Made by a program: the position numbers and the translations under genes
Shown here: positions 48,651-59,379 of the stretch, piece by piece
Numbering within the stretch: the first letter of the stretch is position 1
Layout of the letters: each line of letters opens with the position of its first letter
Origin: Trichomonas vaginalis G3
Taxonomy: Eukaryota; Parabasalia; Trichomonadida; Trichomonadidae
Length of the DNA stretch: 64,000 nt
Direction of reading: 5' to 3'
Assembly: GCF_026262505.1 (NCBI RefSeq)
Contig: NC_067207.1
Coordinates: 16,584,082-16,648,081 of the forward strand
Notes under the pieces: model-generated
Told to the model about the DNA's origin: nothing
What the model saw: only the letters and a program-made list of their open reading frames with translations
The model's database searches: none

Positions 48651-50664
48651 GTTGCATGCTAAGTTCGGTCAAAATGTAAACCTCTCAATTTTATCGTCGG
48701 GGGAAGTAACTCAATTCCTTCAAAATTATTCTTTAAATATTGAATTTAAAGTTATTTAATTTGGATTATAAATAAATAGGCTAATACAATATTTAAAAAT
48801 GAGAAAAAATAACTTTTCAAAGAACTTTTCATAATCTCAAAGAAAATTTTTTATTCAATAATTATATAAATTAATTAACATTCATAATGAAATTGGATTT
48901 TTTTTATAAAAAATTGGTCCTACTTAACTTTTTGAGAGAATTTGGCTTTCTCGTAAACGAAAAAGGGGATTTGACGGAGTCAAATCCCCGCTCACAAAAA
49001 GTGGACTTTACATGTCAAATTTTATATGCATGTAATGTCCACTTTTATGAGTTTTAGGAAGGAATTGGAAGCCATGAGTTACTGACATTGCATCAGTAGC
49101 TCATAGCCTCCAATTCCTTCAAAAAATGGGAGAAACTTTGTCCGAATAGTTTAACATTCGGACAAAGTTTCTCCCATTTTAAGAAGGAATTGGAGGGTAA
49201 GAGATATACCATATGAATGTATATCTCTTACCCTCCAATTCCTTCTAGAAAGTGTCCAAACTTTGGGTTAATTGCAAAGTATTAACCCAAAGTTTGGACA
49301 CTTTCAAGTGGAGATGGAAGGCTTTGGGGTATATATTAATACAATATACCTCAAAGCCTTCCATCTCCACTACAAATGTGAGAAACTTTGTCCGAATAGT
49401 TTAACATTCGGACAAAGTTTCTCCCATCTTTCAATGTAATTGCTACCTGTGAGGTACTGACTTGAAGTCAGTGCTTCACAGGTAGCAATATCCAAAAATT
49501 TAAAAACATTTTATCAGTTCGTTAGAGAACTAGAGCCTCCTAGGTACTGAACCAGAATCAGTGCCTAGGGGACTCTAGTGATCTATATAAATCTGAGAAA
49601 CTTTGAGGAAATTGTTCGACATTTCCTCAAAGTTTCTCAGCAATTTAGCGAGGAATGTTCGTTATCGTGTAGATATTTATAATATATACATGATAACAAA
49701 CATTCCCGCTAAAAGATGTAAAATCTTATAAGAAATAATTGCAAAAGAATAACAAATTGCAACAAATTTTATATGAAACTGAACCTTATGAGGTAGTGAT
49801 TCAAGATCACCGCCTCATAAGATTCAGTTTCAATCTCAAGTATCTCAAAAGTAAGGCTCTATTTTTTGCCATGTAAAGTGTCACTTTTCTGTCCAAATGA
49901 TAAGTTATTCAGAGAAAGTTTCCCAGCTATCAAGAGGGAATTGTTCCTTATGAGGTATATATTCATACTGTATACCTCATAAGGAACAATTCCCTCCTTA
50001 AAACGAGAAAACTTGTTCGAAATTGTTTATCATTTCGAACAAGTTTTCTCGTTTTTAATAAGAAACTAAAGGCTATGAGGCACTGATTATATATTAGTGC
50101 CTCACAGCCTTTAGTTTCTAATAGATAGCTGGGAAACTTTCTCCAAATGATAAGTTATTCAGAGAAAGTTTCCCAGCTATCAAGAGGGAATTGTTCCTTA
50201 TGAGGTATATAGTTATAATGTATACCTCATAAGGAACAATTCCCTCATTAAAATCGTAGATATTTTTTACTTATTACTCATGCTTTCAAAATCACAATCC
50301 TCTGAAAAGTTATTTTTTATTAAGAATTTAGAATTTTGATAAATACCTTTTTTCAATTTGATATAATACTTATATATTTTCAAAAAGACATTTTGAAAAG
50401 ATATCTCAAAAGTTCTCTGAAAACCTATTTTTGATTAATTTTGAGAAATATCCGTATTAAATTAATCACTAAATTCATTCAACACTACTTTAATTTTTAA
50501 ATTCAAAAAATTATATGTGCTTCTTAAAATGTCTCACAAAAATTTTATTATAAAATTATATACAATATTAAAAATCCCACAACATTTTTTACTTTACATA
50601 ATCGTACTTCCTCGACGATTAATTTTCCCTCAATTCCTATCGTTGACCGAACTTAGCATGCAAC
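48651..50664. mobile_element. Non-autonomous TIR element made of long hairpins
   Basis: 2014 bp. TIRs begin GTTGCATGCTAAGTTCGGTC (48651) and end with its complement at 50664; weaker inverted similarity continues inward (ATCGTCGGGG / its complement near 50615). Between about 48965 and 50255 lie some 18 perfect or near-perfect hairpins of 44-65 bases, one after another, with almost no spacers. No gene. It is inserted in a Mav2 repeat-family gene. I find no clear target duplication (flanks are both A-rich). Confidence 0.82.
48965..50255. repeat. Array of ~18 long hairpins
   Basis: Arms of 20-28 bases with 4-15 base loops. Two kinds recur: one with GAGAAACTTTGTCCGAAT-type arms (49125, 49379, similar at 49595, 50008, 50130) and one with arms such as GGAATTGTTCCTTATGAGG (49925, 50184) or GGAATTGGAGGGTAAGAG (49184). 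Several hairpins are exact duplicates (49125 and 49379; 49925 and 50184), while most arms differ from each other yet pair perfectly within themselves, which implies arm-to-arm repair or selection for pairing. Confidence 0.88.
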
Positions 50665-51150
50665 AAAAATAAGCTAATGAGGTATAAATATAATGATAAA
50701 GAATATTTAATTTCATGGAATCAATGGAGTCATAATCAAAGACCTCATAAACGAGAAGAAGAAATTGAAAATAATGAAATGGAAATCATTGATGACATTA
50801 AAGAGGATGGAATTCCTAAATTTTGTAGAAAAACCTTTAGAACTAAGTTAGGAGCATATAAACGTAGAGTATTAAATCCTGAATACATAAAACATTTATT
50901 TAAAAAGGAAGACTGTGAATTATTAAACGTTAATGAATATGAAAATGTTAAATCAAAACTGAGATATAAATATATTGGAAGTGATGAAAGATGCAAAGAT
51001 AAAGATAAAGTTTATACAGTTTCATATAATAACTGGCACACGTTAGGGATAAGAAAACATTTAGGAGATTATGGTAAAAGTTCCGAATTCTTCAAATCTA
51101 GTATGTACGAGAGAGTAAAAGAAATTAGAAATAATTATTTTCATGAATGA
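50665..51150 (+). CDS. Mav2 repeat-family protein, 3' part plus related unit
   Basis: Right of the hairpin element, coding sequence of the same family continues (MRYKYNDKEYLISWNQW) and runs into a full second module (RRVLNPEYIKHLFKKEDCELLNVNEYE, then KYIGSDERCKDKDKVYTVSYNNW) nearly identical to 48034-48414. So two modules of this family sit in one frame here. The start at 50677 is the first ATG after the element; the true start lies left of the element. Confidence 0.55.
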   Translation, partial: KNKLMRYKYNDKEYLISWNQWSHNQRPHKREEEIENNEMEIIDDIKEDGIPKFCRKTFRTKLGAYKRRVLNPEYIKHLFKKEDCELLNVNEYENVKSKLRYKYIGSDERCKDKDKVYTVSYNNWHTLGIRKHLGDYGKSSEFFKSSMYERVKEIRNNYFHE

Positions 51151-51245
51151 AAGATTCACTACCATAATGAAATAAAAAATAAAATTTTTTTAAAAAATAA
51201 ACTTTAAAAATTCATGTCTCAGAATCAACATAGAACTTTAAGAAA

Positions 51246-51614
51246 CTAATGATTATTTGAATTTATGAAATCAATTATTTGATTCATTCTTTCTTCAATC
51301 TCTTCTATTCTTTTTGTTAAATCATCTATTTTCATTAATGAGGTGATTCTTGATTGAGGAATAGATTTCAAACTAACCACTCCTTTTATTTTTGAAATTT
51401 TGAATCCATCAACTTTAAACATTTTATTCAATTTACACGTTGTCAATTCTTCAAATAATTTTTTATTATTAGCATAATAGTCATTAAATTCTTCAACAGA
51501 TGAAAAAATTTTTATTTCAGTAATTGGTTTAACAACGTTTATTTTTTGTTGAACATTTTCACTTTCATTTATTTCTTCCTCCTTTGTTTCATTTATTTTT
51601 AAAATCGGTTTCAT
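51246..51614 (-). CDS. Unknown 122-aa protein
   Basis: Helical, acidic/Lys-rich, with a C-terminal coiled coil (MKIDDLTKRIEEIEERMNQIIDFI). Divergent from the membrane-active gene at 51681, sharing a short T-rich intergenic region. No recognised domain. Frame whole. Confidence 0.55.
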   Translation of the reverse strand: MKPILKINETKEEEINESENVQQKINVVKPITEIKIFSSVEEFNDYYANNKKLFEELTTCKLNKMFKVDGFKISKIKGVVSLKSIPQSRITSLMKIDDLTKRIEEIEERMNQIIDFINSNNH

Positions 51615-51680
51615 TTATTATAAAATAAAAATTAAAATATAAGTGATGAAATATATTTTTTAATTAATATTAAATCAGAA

Positions 51681-51917
51681 ATGGCGGCAGGGTTCTTTAA
51701 AAAATTATGGGATGGAATTAAGAAAGCTGCAGGTTGGGTTTATAAAAAGGTTATTAAACCTGTTGCAAACTTTTTGGCACCAGTAGCGAAAACGGCAGGA
51801 ACTATCATAGGTGGAGTATTAGGTACTAAAGCAGGTAATCCGGCGATGGGAGCACAAGCAGGTAACGCAGTTGGTGGAATTGCTGAAGGAATACTTAATA
51901 AAATAGGGGGTAGATAG
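51681..51917 (+). CDS. Membrane-active small protein A, 78 aa
   Basis: Starts MAAGFFKKLWDGIKKAAGWVYKK, a strongly amphipathic cationic helix like lytic peptides, followed by a Gly/Ala-rich hydrophobic part (TIIGGVLGTKAGNPAMGAQAGNAVGG). It resembles adenovirus pVI-like or other capsid-entry lytic factors in make-up; inference. The first 11 residues equal those of the convergent gene at 51942-52157. Probably whole. Confidence 0.6.
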   Translation: MAAGFFKKLWDGIKKAAGWVYKKVIKPVANFLAPVAKTAGTIIGGVLGTKAGNPAMGAQAGNAVGGIAEGILNKIGGR

Positions 51918-51941
51918 TGGAAAAATAAATAAATATTATTT

Positions 51942-52157
51942 TTATCTTAGTATCGGTTGTAGTCTTTGATAAACTTTTTCTCCTTTATTTAAAATTTCTC
52001 TTATTGGGGCAGCTTTTGGCGTTATTGATTCAGCAACGTCACTAATTGCTTCTTTATTCTTAAATATCCAATTTGCTCCTTTCTTCATTGTTTCCCAAAC
52101 TTTATGCGCTCCTCTTTTTACTTTATCCCACAGTTTCTTAAAGAATCCTGCAGCCAT
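51942..52157 (-). CDS. Membrane-active small protein B, 71 aa
   Basis: Starts MAAGFFKKLWDKVKRGAHKVWE: the same 11-residue opening as protein A, then a different body with basic and amphipathic helices and a Pro-containing end (GEKVYQRLQPILR). It is transcribed toward protein A; the stop codons are about 25 bases apart. It is either a paralogue or a product of N-terminal sequence exchange. Divergent from the capsid gene at 52227. Confidence 0.6.
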   Translation of the reverse strand: MAAGFFKKLWDKVKRGAHKVWETMKKGANWIFKNKEAISDVAESITPKAAPIREILNKGEKVYQRLQPILR

Positions 52158-52226
52158 AGTTGATTATTTCATTAAAATTAAAAATTCATTTTCATCTTTT
52201 AATTTTGATTTTTTTATTAATAATAA

Positions 52227-53841
52227 ATGACGACTAACTATTTAGTGCCAAACACCAAACCGATTAATGGAAATGTGTTTCATTCATTCGAAAAGATAAA
52301 TGAAATATTCGCAAAGAATGATGGAAGAAGATATTATAGAGAACTTGAAAGTTCATGCTATGACTCTGATGCTCCATATTTTGATGATAAACAAACTCAT
52401 TTAAGAATTACAAATCCGGCTCATGATGTGAACCAATTAGGTGACACATATATTAAACGCAAAGTTAAAGCAACTCTAGTTTCAAATAAAGCTTTCACAT
52501 GTGATGCCGCTTTTAAATGCATGCGTTTATTCGTTGGTTACAAATCATCAAATCAAAGCTTTAAACAATTAGAAGTAGAAACGAAAGAGGTGATGCCGGT
52601 TATCTTCAGATGGATTGCGCCCGTGAATCTTTCGCATTTGCAACATATAAACCAAAATCAGAAAGGAAAGTTAAAAAGTTTGTTCATTCGTTATATAATA
52701 ATGTTCAAAAATATGATAACTCAGTATGTGGTAAATATATTGACCCTTCAGAAGTTTTCAAGAAAGCAAATGAAGAAGTTGATATCACTTTTGATATGAT
52801 TATTCCGGTAAATGATTTGTTAGCATTTCAGGCGTTCGATGATTATCCTAAATCATTTGGTGAAATCATTCTTAAATATTATGTTTTCAGGGATACTTTA
52901 GTATTTTGTCAGGTTGACCCGTTAAGAGTTGCTGATTTACAAAATTACGTTTATGAAAAGATAACTGATGAAAATTATGAAAAGATTATGAATCATGTTT
53001 ATAAATATGATCGCAAATTCCAACAAATCGGACTTCCTGCCAAATTAATTACAAGCTTAGCCGCTACATCTGCTGACGCAACAGTTGAAGACGTTATTAT
53101 TTCATGCACAAAGATGGAAGTTTTAGAGGATAAATGCATTACACCAGGATACGGTTTAATTGAAGAATCAGTTAAAGCAATACCACGTTTATTTAGTAAG
53201 GAAGATCCATTCATGATTCCAGCTCAACATATTGACGTTCGTTCACTAAATGGAGGTTGCATCACTCCTGAAGGTATCAGCTCAGATTTCTCATACGCTC
53301 TTCATAATGTTACAGATGTTGTGTTAGCATTTCCGAAGAATGCAATGCAAAGAACAGTTTTAGAAAATCCAATGCTTCGAGGTCTTCAGGTCACTATAGA
53401 TTCCAGAAACTTCCCGATCAAGCGATGACCACAGTGGGTGACATATTCTTTACACGTATGCTTCAAGCTTCTGATTTAGATGGAGTGAATGAATGCACGA
53501 AGAATACGAGGACTCATTAACTAGACCACTGAATGATGATGATGGCACGCCATTAGCTAGAACATGGAAAGACCAAACTTCATTCTTATGCACTATTCCA
53601 GTTCAACGTGATGGAGCGGGTATATTCTTTGATGGATTAGAAACTTTTAACTCACAAGTTACAGTACAAGTGAAAGCATTCATTTCAGGGTGAAAATGAC
53701 ACTTACTGTTCAAAGGTGACAAATCCTCCTCAGGTTTGGTTTACTAGGACTACATATTGGACATGGACACCGGATGAAGGTTTGAAATATCATCCAACAG
53801 GTACACACCGCAGTATAGAAGTTCATATGATGAAATATTGA
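52227..53841 (+). pseudogene. Polinton major capsid protein gene, Mav2 (fossil, broken)
   Basis: About 1.6 kb, near 535 codons. The block IPVNDLLAFQAFDDYPKSFGEIILK matches the capsid block of Mav1 (3449-5018). The gene sits between the membrane-active proteins and the packaging ATPase, the usual neighbourhood of the double jelly-roll capsid. About three or four breaks. The leader GATTTTTTTATTAATAATAA precedes the start. Confidence 0.65.
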
Positions 53842-53881
53842 TGAATAGAATGTTTAAAATTATAAATTTATTTTTGATTAA

Positions 53882-54709
53882 ATGGATTTAAATTCATTCA
53901 CCCCTTATGAAGAATTAGCGGGAGTATATAATACATACGTAGATGATATGATTAATGAAGCATTGAGTGATAATAGAAATGCTCTATCTAAGGAAAAATT
54001 AATGAAAATTCCATATTCTGAATGTTACTTAAATTCAATCACTGCAGCAATTGGTAAACAGAATAAAGGTAAAACATTAACGATATTAAAACAAATTATC
54101 ATTATTGCTAACACTTCCCCCTATTCCCATGTGTTAATTTATATCAACCCGTTCAGGTTCACCTTCAGATAATACATTTGAATCTTTAAAGCATTTAATC
54201 AAAATTCCAATTATTTATTTATCACAAGAAGAAGCAGAAGATTATTTAAAAAACTTTTTAATGTATAAAGTTATATAATACAATCAAGAAGCAAGGATTA
54301 GAGGATAAAATTATTGATAAACAACGGGATGAATTATTTGAAACACTTTCTATTTCAAATTTTGATAGAGAATTTTTGCATTCACTCATTTTTTCTAGAT
54401 GATGCGGTGAAATCAAAACTAATAACAAATGAGAAATCATATTTTAATCAGTTATTAACTCAATGTCGACACATTCAGTGTTCATTCTTCATGGCTGTTC
54501 AATACTTCAAAGCATTAAGCACAAACATTAAATCAAATCTATCAACACTTTTCATTTTCAGTGGGTTTAGTCGTCAACAGTTGAACGTTATGCTTTATCA
54601 AGTGAATTTACCAATGAGCATTAATGAACTTTACACACAATATCAGCAATTAGGTGAACATGGAAAAATAATAGTTGATTTAAATAAAGGAGGTGTTAAA
54701 TTTGATTAA
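53882..54709 (+). pseudogene. FtsK/HerA-type packaging ATPase, Mav2 (fossil, broken)
   Basis: Walker A-like GKQNKGKTLTI, Walker B-like HSFFLDDAV region, then CRHIQCSFFMAVQYFKAL and GFSRQQLNVMLYQVNLP, which align with the end of the Mav1 ATPase (GFSRYDIELIWKHSGITLP). About two breaks. It directly follows the capsid gene. Confidence 0.75.
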
Positions 54710-54746
54710 CTTTTTAATTAATTTTTATTTTTATTTATAATTAAAC

Positions 54747-55645
54747 ATGACAGAAATAGCAAATCTTCTACAGGTTCCATTAAAACAAGGGACAAACAAC
54801 AGGGGTGCATATAATAGAACTATGAAAGTTCCAGACGGAATGAAAGAATTAGTTCATATTGTTGCTGGTCTTCAAAAGATGTTAAACAAATGAGAAACGT
54901 TTTAACATTACCAGAAGCTCAAGCATATGCCAAACGTCATGGTCCAAATTGGGAAGCACACGAAGCAGACATTACGGGTCCAAATGGAAAACCTGATGGT
55001 ATAAATGAAGTTTTCGTTACTGATGGTCAAGGTAATATTAAAGTCATAAATGGATATAAATTAACTATATCTGATTATCCTAAACGTAAAGCATATAATG
55101 AATGTTATCCTATGCAATTTGATGAAAATGGAAAAGCTGTTAAACAATACATTGGAGAAGGTGAACATGGTCCAATTAATTCATACCGTCATAATCCATA
55201 TTCTTATTTCAATGAAGAATTAAACGCTATTGAAGAGGGACCGGATGGATTACCACGATATGTTAATCAGTTTGATGGTCAATATACAAATTTGAGACCT
55301 GAAATTCCAGCTAAGAAATTCTTTAAAGTTGCTTTATTCGATCCAGTGTTCAATGAACAGAAAGAAGCAATGAAAGCAGAATTTAAACCAATTCAAGTGG
55401 CAAGAATTTCTTCATCTTCACTTTCAGAAGCGTTCAAGGAATTGATAAAGAAACCACTTTATTCTCAACAAGGTTATAACTTTGATTTAATTAAAGAAAG
55501 TGATAGACGTAAATTGGAAAAATCAGATGGTTTTAAGAATGCATGTAATGAAATGATTAAAGATATTGTAAATGATAAAATAAGACTGGAAGAAACTCAA
55601 ATCATTATCAATAACATAATTGGTGCAGTTACAAAGAAAGTATAA
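54747..55645 (+). pseudogene. Unknown structural-type gene, broken
   Basis: Begins [18 protein letters not shown] after ATTTTTATTTTTATTTATAAT. The larger part is a clean 251-codon frame (54890-55645) with GKPDGINEVFVTDGQGNIKVINGYKL, then a Tyr/Asn/Pro-rich middle and a helical end. Similar in its DG...VNDGSG...Y motif to Mav1 22969-23370. About one break. No enzyme motif; probably a virion component, since it follows capsid and ATPase. Confidence 0.5.
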
Positions 55646-55728
55646 GCAAACAATGATGAACCTTGGGATATTACCGTAACAACTAAATAAAACTTTAAAT
55701 ATATTTTTCTTTTTTTATTCAATTATAA

Positions 55729-56412
55729 ATGAGAAGACGTTTCACAAGTCAAAAGAATACAAACGCAAAAGCAGAGATTACGGTTGGTTATAACGTAAAT
55801 GATGATAAATCACGAATTATTCAAAATGTTAAAGTTAATGTTAGCCCTGAATTAACAAAGTCAGCAACTCAACCAAATTTATTAACTCGTGACTTACCAA
55901 AGAATGAGGAGAATGGAGACCCAATCATTTTATCTGAACCCGGTAAAGAACCCGTTGAAATCCCCACATATCCAACATACCCCCCACCTCTTTCATCAAA
56001 CATCGAGAACCCAGGAATCTACGATTACAGTCGCAATGCGCCATATAAAATAGACATTAATTCTGAATTAATGAAAATTTACCGTGATATAATAATTAAT
56101 AATTATGATTCAATAATAAATTTAATTGATCAATCCGGTTTAATTATTTTACCTTATGAATCATTAATTCACATTATCGCCATTCTTTGTGATGTTCAGG
56201 ATTCAGACGTTAAGATTCAATTTTTCATAGATGATGAGGTTTCATGCTGCGGAACAGTTGCAAAAATAAATCCTATAAAGGATATTAGCACAATTAAGAT
56301 ATCAAAGAACGGAACAACAACTGAACTTCATTTAACTTATAATGATATTTATAATAAAATAGTTGATGAATATAAAATATCACTTGAAAAATTCTTTGTT
56401 AAGGCCATTTAA
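55729..56412 (+). CDS. Unknown 227-aa protein shared with Mav1
   Basis: Basic N-terminus (MRRRFTSQKNTNAK), Pro-rich YPTYPPPLSS, then an alpha/beta C-terminal half with DDEVSCCGTVAKINP and EYKISLEKFF. The same order of features occurs in the broken Mav1 gene 22330-22947 (YPPPL, CCG, EYK). Whole here. Function unknown; conservation across two Maverick lineages suggests a core role. Confidence 0.6.
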   Translation: MRRRFTSQKNTNAKAEITVGYNVNDDKSRIIQNVKVNVSPELTKSATQPNLLTRDLPKNEENGDPIILSEPGKEPVEIPTYPTYPPPLSSNIENPGIYDYSRNAPYKIDINSELMKIYRDIIINNYDSIINLIDQSGLIILPYESLIHIIAILCDVQDSDVKIQFFIDDEVSCCGTVAKINPIKDISTIKISKNGTTTELHLTYNDIYNKIVDEYKISLEKFFVKAI

Positions 56413-56762
56413 TATTCAAGCATTAACATTATTGAATAATAATCCTTTGAATCATAATCAATAATAATTGACCTTTCACCAGTTTCTATCGTTTGTTTTA
56501 TTTCTTTTTGTTCCCCACTATCTGGATCGGTCATTGTAATTGTTTTTGTTATAGTATCAGCTTTATCTTTAACTTCAATCTTTTTTCCATCAGGATATTT
56601 AAACCAAAATTCCAAAAATTCGATATTGTCAATCTGTTCATATTTTAATCTATCAATTACATTTTTAATACCATCTGAAAATCTTATGAAATGGTCATTA
56701 TATGGGTTTGATTGAACTAAATTTGAATGAAGTGAAATATAACCCGATGATGAATATGACAT
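56409..56762 (-). CDS. Unknown 117-aa protein
   Basis: Convergent with the preceding gene; the two ends overlap by four bases. Mixed beta character with KADTITKTITMTDPDSGEQKEIKQTIETG, which looks like a beta-hairpin extension. No motif recognised. Coding may extend slightly upstream of the ATG at 56762. Confidence 0.5.
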   Translation of the reverse strand: MSYSSSGYISLHSNLVQSNPYNDHFIRFSDGIKNVIDRLKYEQIDNIEFLEFWFKYPDGKKIEVKDKADTITKTITMTDPDSGEQKEIKQTIETGERSIIIDYDSKDYYSIMLMLEY

Positions 56763-56854
56763 TGACTCATATTTTCTGAAAACACTAAAATTTATAACAT
56801 GAATGAATTTCTTATTCGTTGAATTTATGAATTCTTGAGGTAATCTTATTCTAG

Positions 56855-57615
56855 TTTATTTATCACTGGAAAATAACGCTTTACCATATTTTTAATCGTA
56901 ATAAAAAATGTCAATTATCAATTATTTTCGAATAATAGCTGTGAATTAAATTTAACAGTTAGCGGAATTTATAATGTTACTCTCGTTTCTGTGAGTGGTA
57001 AATTTAATCCCATTCTTTTAGACCCTTCAGATTATATATCATTTATTAAAGATGACCTTGAAAAAACATATGATATGTATATAAATAATGTGATAACGAA
57101 ATGGGATATTAACATGATTTTAAGTTATTTAAATGAATCATTTATCATATGGTATGAAGAAAATTTTAAATCAAAACCTGATAAACTTTTGAACTTGATG
57201 AAATAAATAACCTTATTAAATTCCCGCTGAAAATTAAATTTTGTACCCCTCATCTTCGTTCATTGTTGGGATATTAAATTTTGAAAAAGATGTTGGGGAT
57301 GTTTTGTATTCTGACACTGGTTCCAATTTCATTTTAATCAAATGTGATAAAGTTAATACCCCAATGAGATTTTCACATCAAACATTAGACCCTAACTCTT
57401 ACCCATCAATACAAAACATTTTATCCATCAACTTAAACATATTTTCTTTATCATATCCGTTTCAATTATCCGGGAATTCATTTATTCTTCATTCAAAAGA
57501 TTTATCAAATATTAAATTTAGAATAACTGACCTATTTGATTGTGATTTAGAATTCATGAATGAAATATTATGGCAATTTCAAATAGAAAAAATAGGTGAT
57601 GAGATAACGGATTAA
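56855..57615 (+). pseudogene. Unknown virion-type gene beside fibre, broken
   Basis: Beta-rich; the end (SKDLSNIKFRITDLFDCDLEF) resembles the end of Mav1 21331-22094 and both lie next to the fibre genes. About two breaks. It ends 24 bases before the fibre gene and may share its transcript. Confidence 0.45.
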
Positions 57616-57639
57616 ATATTTATTTTTAAATCATAATAA

Positions 57640-58950
57640 ATGATTAAACAACAGCAACCACAACAACTTAAGGCACAGACCATTACATACGCCATATATG
57701 CATATAATTCAAAGACGGCAGAACAAACGCAAATGTTGAAATATGGAGATTTGGAGATAGTATTGAAAAATGACCATTTCGAATTCGTTTGCAAAGGTGG
57801 TGCAGTGATATCAAATATAAAAGAAATTTTATTTATGAATTCAAAAATTAAAGGAATAACGGATGATATAACATCAATTCCACCAGAAGAACAAAGATAT
57901 TACGCATTAAATGCATTTCCTAAAGTTTTGAAGATTGGAAGATTTAATTTAAATGAGGAATTCATAAAAGGTTTCCTAAATGACATAATGAAGAAAGCAG
58001 ATAAGGAATATGTCAACAGTGAGTTAGAGGAGAAAGCAGATAAGGGACTTGTGGCTAGTGAATTAATGAAGAAGGCAGATAAGGAATATGTTAATGAAAA
58101 AGATAATGAAATTATAGAAAGGGTTGAATGGTATCATGAACGGACATCGAAGATTCTTAAAACTAAAGCTGATACAGGATGGGTTTCAGAATGTTTAGAC
58201 CTTAAAGCAGATAAAACTTATGTTAACAATGAGTTAGAGAAGAAGGCAGATAAGAACCATACACATACAAGTTTTACAACTGTTGCTATAGAAAGTATTG
58301 AAGGAACGGTTGAAGAAACTGGTGGGGATGCATTATATTGTAAACCTCCTAACTTTCCACAAGGTTTAACATCGGATGACGACATAACGACGATGAGAAA
58401 CATTAGATGTAAAGATGTTTATGTCATGAAGGATGAACATAATATTAAATTCACTGCTCAAGATTTATATGACAAGAAAGCAGACAAAAAAGAGCTTCAA
58501 ACATTAAAGACAGAAATACTTCAAACATTATATCCTATAGGCTCTATTTATACGTCAATGAACTCAACAAATCCAGCAACAGTTCTGGGTTTCGGTACGT
58601 GGGAACAAATAGTTGACAGGTTTTTGTATTGTGCAAACTCTTCAAAGGAAACAGGAGGAAGTAAAACGATTTCAGGTGAAAATTTACCTGCACATAGTCA
58701 CTACATAGATTTAAGTACATCTCAAGCGGGTTGGCATAAGCATAGATATTGGGATTGGTCAGCAATGATAAAAGGTAAAGGATATGATGTTAAAGACAAC
58801 GTTAAGTTTGCTATAGATTGTTACTGGAGTAACACTGAGGGAGGAGGAAACCATACACATCGCGTTTCAGGATATACACAAACAACGGGACAAAGTAAAG
58901 ATTACATGCCGCCATTTATGACAGTTTACGCATGGTATAGAGTTCAATGA
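57640..58950 (+). CDS. One-piece fibre protein with collar-like tip, 436 aa
   Basis: N-terminal base (TITYAIYAYNSKTAEQTQML; about 1-110), then a stalk of KADKxYV/LEEKADK modules (about 115-215) with an HTHTSFTTVA turn, and the C-terminal phage collar-like tip (about 290-436: LYPIGSIYTSMNSTNPATVLGFGTWEQIVDRF, GGSKTISGENLPAHSH, NHTHRVSGY, DYMPPFMTVYAWYRV; long runs shown here only as landmarks: YPIGSIYTSMN, GENLPAHSH, DYMPPFMTVYAW). It corresponds end to end with three separate Mav1 genes. Frame whole. Probably a trimeric attachment fibre. Confidence 0.75.
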   Translation: MIKQQQPQQLKAQTITYAIYAYNSKTAEQTQMLKYGDLEIVLKNDHFEFVCKGGAVISNIKEILFMNSKIKGITDDITSIPPEEQRYYALNAFPKVLKIGRFNLNEEFIKGFLNDIMKKADKEYVNSELEEKADKGLVASELMKKADKEYVNEKDNEIIERVEWYHERTSKILKTKADTGWVSECLDLKADKTYVNNELEKKADKNHTHTSFTTVAIESIEGTVEETGGDALYCKPPNFPQGLTSDDDITTMRNIRCKDVYVMKDEHNIKFTAQDLYDKKADKKELQTLKTEILQTLYPIGSIYTSMNSTNPATVLGFGTWEQIVDRFLYCANSSKETGGSKTISGENLPAHSHYIDLSTSQAGWHKHRYWDWSAMIKGKGYDVKDNVKFAIDCYWSNTEGGGNHTHRVSGYTQTTGQSKDYMPPFMTVYAWYRVQ

Positions 58951-59379
58951 ATGAACTAAATATATTTTATGTCTGTAATTAATTAGGTAATGAAGTAATG
59001 GATGAACTGCAGAAATAAATGGTTACGTTAATGGTTACGTTAATGGTTACGTTAATGGTTACGTTAATGGTTACGTTAATGTTTTCAGGTCATTCAAAAA
59101 TAATTAATTATTGAATAACCTGAAGGTGTCACCAGGTCACCAGGTCACCAGGTCATTTAACTTCTCTGAAAAAATGTGACAACATGACATTTTGACAACA
59201 ACACAGGAAATAAATGTTTACGTTAATGTTTTGTCATGATCATTCATCGTTTCTTTGTCATGACTTCTTCATCGTAATGAATGTATATTCTTTGTCAAAC
59301 ATGAGCGTAAATGATTTGTCATGATTTCTTCATCGTAAATGATTTGTCATGATTTCTTCGTAATGAGCGTAAATGATCC
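58951..59379. repeat. Repeat-rich spacer left of cassette 3
   Basis: Five tandem copies of GGTTACGTTAAT at 59020-59079; a palindrome ATTCAAAAATAATTAATTATTGAAT at 59092-59116 (given only by position beyond 20 bases); CACCAGGT in three to four direct copies near 59127-59153; TTGTCATGAT-type repeats with TTCTTCATCGTAA from about 59230 to 59365. No gene. Comparable repeat-rich DNA flanks the cassettes in Mav1, although the repeat sequences differ. Confidence 0.7.

Noticed and set aside
48965-50255. CRISPR array
   Set aside because: Units are self-complementary hairpins of varying sequence and length with no constant repeat and no spacers; no cas-like genes; eukaryotic setting.
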